Below are positions 40,283-43,361 of a stretch of DNA of 43,361 nucleotides, one piece after another. Origin of the DNA: JANPLN01 sp041736155 (lineage in GTDB: Bacteria > Bdellovibrionota > Bdellovibrionia > Bdellovibrionales > JAGQZY01); contig JBGSUL010000125.1 in the NCBI GenBank assembly GCA_041736155.1, positions 1 to 43,361 of the forward strand, given 5' to 3'. The position numbers and the translations under genes are program-made. Numbering within the stretch: position 1 is the first letter of the stretch; each line of letters starts with the position of its first letter. The notes below the pieces were generated by a model. It did not search any database. It worked only from the letters and a program-made list of their open reading frames with translations, and was not told where the DNA came from.

Positions 40283-40819
40283 TTAATCTGCGGTCGTGCA
40301 ACTCAGGTAAGTGCCGTCCGGCTGATGGATATAATTGACGGCGGCTTTTTCAAAAAAGTTCATGCTAATTGCGTCCGTTTTAACATTAATAAAGTCTTTC
40401 TTTCCCTTTTCATTGTAGCAGCCGGTTCTTTGTGGAGGAACCGTTTGTAAATAAGTCTCTAGAGGGAGATGGATGGTCGGGCTTGAAACCATCGGACACT
40501 TAAAATCACTTTTCTTTGTGCCAAGGCAAATCACAAATTTTCCATCATAATAATCATAAGAGTTCGCACCAGCCTCATAACGTTTTTTGACTTTGTTGCG
40601 CACCAGTGCTGCAAAATCAGGAATCTTGTCGCCATTAAAATCTCCAATGGCCAGGCCCGGATTTTCAAGCTTGGTAATTTTGACAAGATCAGAACTGAAT
40701 TCTGCTTTGGGTACGATGATAAAACCACTGAGGTGTTTGTCGATTTGCTTTTGGTAGTCGACGGGTGTTCCTGCGAAAATAAAGGAAGATAAAATGATTT
40801 GTATGAATATTTGTATCAT
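40283..40819 (-). CDS. Secreted protein with an FG-GAP/EF-hand-like calcium motif
   Basis: This 178-residue protein has a signal peptide (MIQIFIQIILSSFIFAG). It contains IGDFNGDKIPDFAALV near residue 58; the D-x-N-x-D-x-x-x-D spacing is typical of FG-GAP/VCBS-type calcium loops. Four Cys are present (FVICLG, FKCPMV, RTGCYN, LSCTTAD). No family was assigned. GGGG lies 7 nt before the ATG. A member of the palindrome family begins just beyond its stop. Confidence 0.7.
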   Translation of the reverse strand: MIQIFIQIILSSFIFAGTPVDYQKQIDKHLSGFIIVPKAEFSSDLVKITKLENPGLAIGDFNGDKIPDFAALVRNKVKKRYEAGANSYDYYDGKFVICLGTKKSDFKCPMVSSPTIHLPLETYLQTVPPQRTGCYNEKGKKDFINVKTDAISMNFFEKAAVNYIHQPDGTYLSCTTAD

Positions 40820-40846
40820 AGATTTGCCCCAAAACTTATTCAGTTA

Positions 40847-40972
40847 TTATTTTGCTGTGCCTTTTGGTGAAATACTTTCAAAGCTCAACTTGGGAGTTTG
40901 GACCTCAAGAGGTATGACTTGAGTATTGGATGATAACAAAAAGAACAATGTGAAAATAATTTTAAAGTCCAT
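40847..40972 (-). CDS. Possible very small secreted peptide
   Basis: A 41-codon frame starts with MDFKIIFTLFFLLSS, which looks like a signal sequence, followed by about 25 polar residues. No Shine-Dalgarno site is seen. An upstream ATG at 41092 gives 81 residues with an unusual N terminus. It lies just upstream of the leftward gene at 40819. It may be a small peptide, a remnant or chance. Confidence 0.25.
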   Translation of the reverse strand: MDFKIIFTLFFLLSSNTQVIPLEVQTPKLSFESISPKGTAK

Positions 40973-41138
40973 GTGAAAAAGTCTACCAGCTGTCTGAGTA
41001 AAACCAAACTTTTTATATTCGCTCTGCGTCTTTAAGATCGTCGAAGATAATTCGGAGAGATCGGACATATAAAAGATTGACGTAATTTGCACATCTTAAA
41101 ATGAGTGAGGAGCGTTCTTAATTTTCCAAGGGTACTCC

Positions 41139-41255
41139 ATGGTGCAGATGGAAAGTTATGAAGACGGTGAGCTTATTAAGATGACTTTCGTCTCTTTACC
41201 AAGTTCTTTAAAAATTCTGTCCGGCTTTTTAAAAACCTCAAAAAATGATCAATAA
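41139..41255 (+). CDS. Small open reading frame upstream of the HNH gene
   Basis: A 38-codon frame from ATG 41139 to TAA 41255 encodes a peptide that includes ESYEDGELIKMTFVSLPSSL and ends KTSKNDQ. AAGGG lies 6 nt before the ATG. The frame is open for another 10 codons upstream (GAFLIFQGYS), so it could be the C-terminal part of a longer lost gene. No family was recognised. Confidence 0.35.
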   Translation: MVQMESYEDGELIKMTFVSLPSSLKILSGFLKTSKNDQ

Positions 41256-41288
41256 AAACTCATGATAGAACTTTTTTATTCAAAGTTT

Positions 41289-41307
41289 CACTACCGCTAC
41301 GGTAGTG
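41289..41307. repeat. Palindrome family copy 3, in the leader of the HNH gene
   Basis: CACTACCG-cta-CGGTAGTG is a perfect 8-bp stem with a 3-nt loop. The AAAGGA ribosome site of the HNH gene begins 4 nt after it and the ATG is 18 nt away. The hairpin could hinder ribosome access or be a recognition site. Confidence 0.85.
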
Positions 41308-41324
41308 AGCGAAAGGATAAAAAT

Positions 41325-42344
41325 ATGAATCTTCATTTACTTTCTAACGATCATTTAGAATCGCGTTTGCAGAAGCTGGTTAAAACCGAACGTAAAATCA
41401 CACATCTGGTTTTACAATGCATTGCCGAGATCGATCGGCGTAAACTTTATACGCAAAGAGCTTATTCCAGTCTTTTTGATTTTTTGGTCCAAGCACATGG
41501 ATATAGCCCGAGTGCGGCCATGCGCAGGATTGATGGCGCACGTTTGCTACAGCAGATTCCAGAGGTGGCGGAGAAGATTGAGAATGGTGCGTTGAATCTA
41601 AGCCAAGTGGCTCTTTTGCAGAGGGCGGAGAAGGAGATTCGTAGAGAGACAAAGTCGATGATTCCTGTGGAGTTAAAAAGGGAACTGCTGGATAAAATTG
41701 AACATCAAACCCAAGCCAAAACCGAGCAGTTGATTGCACAGACATTGAATATTGAAATCAGCCCGAAAAATAAAATTATCCAGCACAGGGACGAATCGGT
41801 CACGGTGACCATGACGTTAAGCAAAGAACAAATAGAGGTATTGGAGCAGGTGCAAGCGCAACTTTCCCACGCGGTGCCGGAGAAAAACTGGGCGACTTTG
41901 GTGACTTATTTGGCAAAGAAAGAATTGGCGAGGCGTGCGCCAAAACAAAACTGTTTGAAATCTAGAGACACCGTGAAGAAGGCTGCCGAGGTAGTGAATG
42001 TGATAAGCGACTGTGTGAACACTAAATCTAAGGAAAGTAATACTTCTGGATCTACTTCGGACTTAAAAGTCGCTTTGGGCCCGGCAATCATTTTCACTAC
42101 CGCTACGGAAGTGAAACGAAAACCTCTTCCTCAATCCTTAAGAAAACAATTACTCCACACTAACGCCACGTGCGTCTATCGCGATCCGCGTACGGGAAAA
42201 GCCTGCGGCAGTCGTCATTTTTTACAGGTGGATCATATTCAGAGTGTGAGTCGTGGAGGGGGTAACGACCCAGCAAACTTGCAAGTTCTTTGTGGGCAGC
42301 ACAATCGGTATAAGTTTCTGCTGGAAAATAAAAAACCAGACTGA
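41325..42344 (+). CDS. HNH endonuclease with DUF222-like N-terminal domain
   Basis: This 339-residue protein has a helical N-terminal domain (about residues 1-200; LSNDHLESRLQKLVKTERK, DGARLLQQIPEVAEKIENG). A linker of about 60 residues follows, then a C-terminal HNH nuclease domain (about residues 275-335). The HNH core is VDHIQSVSRGGGNDPANLQV followed by LCGQHNRYK, with two Cys (CVYRDPRTGKACG) for structural zinc. The layout resembles DUF222-HNH proteins often found in many copies per genome; their biological role is unknown. The start at ATG 41325 follows AAAGGA; an upstream in-frame ATG (41262) would run through the palindrome. A family palindrome lies in the leader and a degenerate copy lies in the linker-coding region. 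Confidence 0.87.
   Translation: MNLHLLSNDHLESRLQKLVKTERKITHLVLQCIAEIDRRKLYTQRAYSSLFDFLVQAHGYSPSAAMRRIDGARLLQQIPEVAEKIENGALNLSQVALLQRAEKEIRRETKSMIPVELKRELLDKIEHQTQAKTEQLIAQTLNIEISPKNKIIQHRDESVTVTMTLSKEQIEVLEQVQAQLSHAVPEKNWATLVTYLAKKELARRAPKQNCLKSRDTVKKAAEVVNVISDCVNTKSKESNTSGSTSDLKVALGPAIIFTTATEVKRKPLPQSLRKQLLHTNATCVYRDPRTGKACGSRHFLQVDHIQSVSRGGGNDPANLQVLCGQHNRYKFLLENKKPD
42092..42116. repeat. Palindrome family copy 4, inside the HNH coding region
   Basis: TTTCACTACCG-cta-CGGAAGTGAAA matches copy 3, with longer arms and one A-A mismatch. It lies in frame in the linker-coding region (about residues 256-264, encoding FTTATEVK), between the N-terminal domain and the HNH domain. Confidence 0.8.
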
Positions 42345-42426
42345 TTGAGAAACCTAGATTAGATCCTTTGCGATGGTTTTTTCTCTGCCCTCTGGAAGTC
42401 TTTGATGCTTATCAAGATGAGGATCG

Positions 42427-43056
42427 TCAAAGACTGCAGCCCGCAACGTAATCATTATTGTGATCAACTTTTCCGTTGCCGGCTATCATGATGGCAGTTT
42501 CTAATTTGGTGGCTTCGCACTCATCCCATGTACCTGATAAGTGTGCGGCCTCGTGGATAATGTTTTGCGCAATGTGTTCTTTTTCAGTTTCTAGTGAGAT
42601 CCGGCAAATACCAATTCTCGAATCATAACGGACGGTGAATGCCATGACACCAAAATAGCAGTTTTGAAAATTTTCGCCTTCTGGAGGAATGGCTAGATCT
42701 GCGTTTTGCAGACTTTCTAAAATTTTTTGAAATTTTATTTTTTGATCATAGGTTACAGTGGAGGAAATGACTGCGCGGCCGATGATGTCCTCCGCGAGAG
42801 TAAGTGCTTCGTAGACCTTGTGAACTTTTTCTTGGTAGGTGGGTTCTGGAGGTGGCGGGGTGGGTGGCAGAACTTCTGTCTGTGCCACAGGCTGAGCAGG
42901 AACTTCTGTTGTGGTGGTTGGCTCCACTTTAATGATGGTTGTCTCCTGGGGCTGAGCGGGGGACGCCGGAGGATCTGATTTACAGCCAACAAGAATAAGC
43001 GTGAGTAGACAAAAAATGCCGGTTAACTTTGCCATAGGTGTTGCCTTTTTCTTCAT
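42427..43056 (-). CDS. Lipoprotein with HEAAH metallopeptidase-like motif
   Basis: This 209-residue protein has a signal peptide and lipobox (CLLTLILVGC, Cys 25). A Pro/Thr/Gln-rich linker (residues 30-75) leads to a helical domain with IIHEAAHLSGTWDECEATK near the C terminus. HEAAH (residues 168-172) has the HExxH form of zinc metallopeptidases; E179, E181 or D178 could be the third ligand. The nearby GTWDE is faintly like the GTxxD motif of aspzincins (M35). Activity is not proven. A second ATG at 43035 has a better AAGG site and would shorten the start by seven residues. It follows the terminator at 43067. Confidence 0.7.
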   Translation of the reverse strand: MKKKATPMAKLTGIFCLLTLILVGCKSDPPASPAQPQETTIIKVEPTTTTEVPAQPVAQTEVLPPTPPPPEPTYQEKVHKVYEALTLAEDIIGRAVISSTVTYDQKIKFQKILESLQNADLAIPPEGENFQNCYFGVMAFTVRYDSRIGICRISLETEKEHIAQNIIHEAAHLSGTWDECEATKLETAIMIAGNGKVDHNNDYVAGCSL

Positions 43057-43066
43057 AACTTTAACT

Positions 43067-43102
43067 AAAAAAAAGCAGGTCCTTTGTTAAAGCAGAACCT
43101 GC
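43067..43102 (-). terminator. Rho-independent terminator of the truncated gene
   Basis: GCAGGT (43075-43080) pairs with ACCTGC (43097-43102), and an inner stem CTTT/AAAG lies at 43082-43092. On the minus strand eight T follow (A-run 43067-43074). It lies 9 bp after the stop at 43112. Confidence 0.85.
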
Positions 43103-43111
43103 ATATAGGTT

Positions 43112-43228
43112 TTATTTGGCTTGAATTAATACGCCTTGCAGGGACGCTCTCACAGCTTCAGCTGATTGTTCGTAAGATATTTGATATCTTTTAGATTTAT
43201 CTCTAATACCTTCTTGAATAAAGTGTTT
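43112..43228 (-). pseudogene. C-terminal fragment of a gene cut by the right-hand IS
   Basis: A minus-strand frame ends with TAA at 43112-43114 and has a normal terminator behind it. The readable C terminus includes NKSKRYQISYEQSAEAVRAS and ends QGVLIQAK. The IS3-type terminus TGTGACC begins at 43229 and interrupts the frame after about 38 codons. The family is not recognised. It is the remaining 3' end of a gene split by transposition. Confidence 0.5.
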
Positions 43229-43361
43229 GTGACCCCGATTTGATTTGGACACCCAACCCCAGGGGGTCTTTATGGAAGTAACGCCTACAAAGCGTAAACG
43301 TTTTACACAGAAAAAGAAGAGTTTGATCGTTAAAGAGCACTTTTCGACGGGAATAGCGATC
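43229..43361 (+). mobile_element. Left end of an IS3-family insertion sequence (partial)
   Basis: TGTGACCCCGATTTG begins at 43229, and TTGGACACCC, found in the left ends of many IS3-type elements, follows. The first seven bases match the complement of the right terminus at 135-141. The orfA gene starts 43 bp inside. The element points right, in the same direction as the fragment at the other end of the window. Confidence 0.7.
43272..43361 (+). CDS. IS3-family OrfA, N-terminal fragment
   Basis: The first 30 codons are present. They begin MEVTPTKRKRFTQKKKS and run on into IVKEHFSTGIAI, resembling the start of the helix-turn-helix protein OrfA that binds the IS ends. GGGGG lies about 5 nt before the ATG. 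The rest is outside the window. Confidence 0.75.
   Translation, partial: MEVTPTKRKRFTQKKKSLIVKEHFSTGIAI

Noticed and set aside
1..43361. GATC at both window edges as a sign of a circular molecule
   Set aside because: A 4-bp match is expected by chance, and the IS pieces on the two ends do not overlap in sequence.

Overview
The window looks like a chromosomal segment from a Gram-negative member of the Bdellovibrionota, a Bdellovibrio-like predator. This is an inference from the mix of genes, not from a marker gene. The mix includes many lipoproteins and beta-barrel proteins, large TonB-dependent receptors, a vWA lipoprotein, long tryptophan 2,3-dioxygenase, methylmalonyl-CoA mutase with MeaB, and an HNH gene linked to palindromes. 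Both ends are pieces of IS3-family elements in the same orientation. The left end holds the 3' end of orfB and the right terminus; the right end holds the left terminus and the start of orfA. The segment therefore lies between two IS copies and may be a contig broken at a repeat.

Layout. 1-1.4 kb: IS end, a palindrome, tRNA-Leu(UAA), a hairpin cluster, a MepB-like gene and a DUF167 gene. 1.4-10.2 kb: an envelope block with a vWA lipoprotein carrying 42-bp tandem repeats, two paralogous TonB-dependent receptors pointing outward, and two small outer-membrane barrels between them. 10.2-11 kb: an MNT-HEPN toxin-antitoxin-like pair. 11-17.3 kb: housekeeping genes rpmG (L33), cysQ-like, MazG-like, gloB, a membrane protein plus Bfd-like ferredoxin, nrnA, mgtE and greA. 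17.3-23.7 kb: a large AsmA-like protein, a beta-barrel protein and an EF-hand lipoprotein. 23.7-28.6 kb: mutA-mutB-meaB, which convert methylmalonyl-CoA and succinyl-CoA with B12. 28.7-32.3 kb: an acidic LysM-like lipoprotein, an Rsm22-like protein, a PrxQ/Bcp peroxiredoxin across a perfect palindrome, and a secreted protein. 32.4-36.1 kb: a leftward cluster sodB, hutG-like, ltaE-like and kynA (eukaryote-type long TDO). 36.3-43.1 kb: secreted proteins, an M14 carboxypeptidase, small lipoproteins, a Coq4-family protein, gene remnants, an HNH endonuclease with palindromes in its leader and in its coding region, and a lipoprotein with an HEAAH motif.

Three patterns stand out. (1) A 19-bp palindrome family (consensus CACTACCGTAGCGGTAGTG) recurs next to the IS end and around and inside the HNH gene, with one compensatory base-pair change. 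(2) At least eight genes for exported proteins have a run of four to six G just before the start codon, while most cytoplasmic genes have an ordinary AGGAGG-type site. (3) The sodB/hutG-like/ltaE-like/kynA cluster may be an unusual tryptophan-degradation unit. No rRNA, CRISPR array or phage block was seen.
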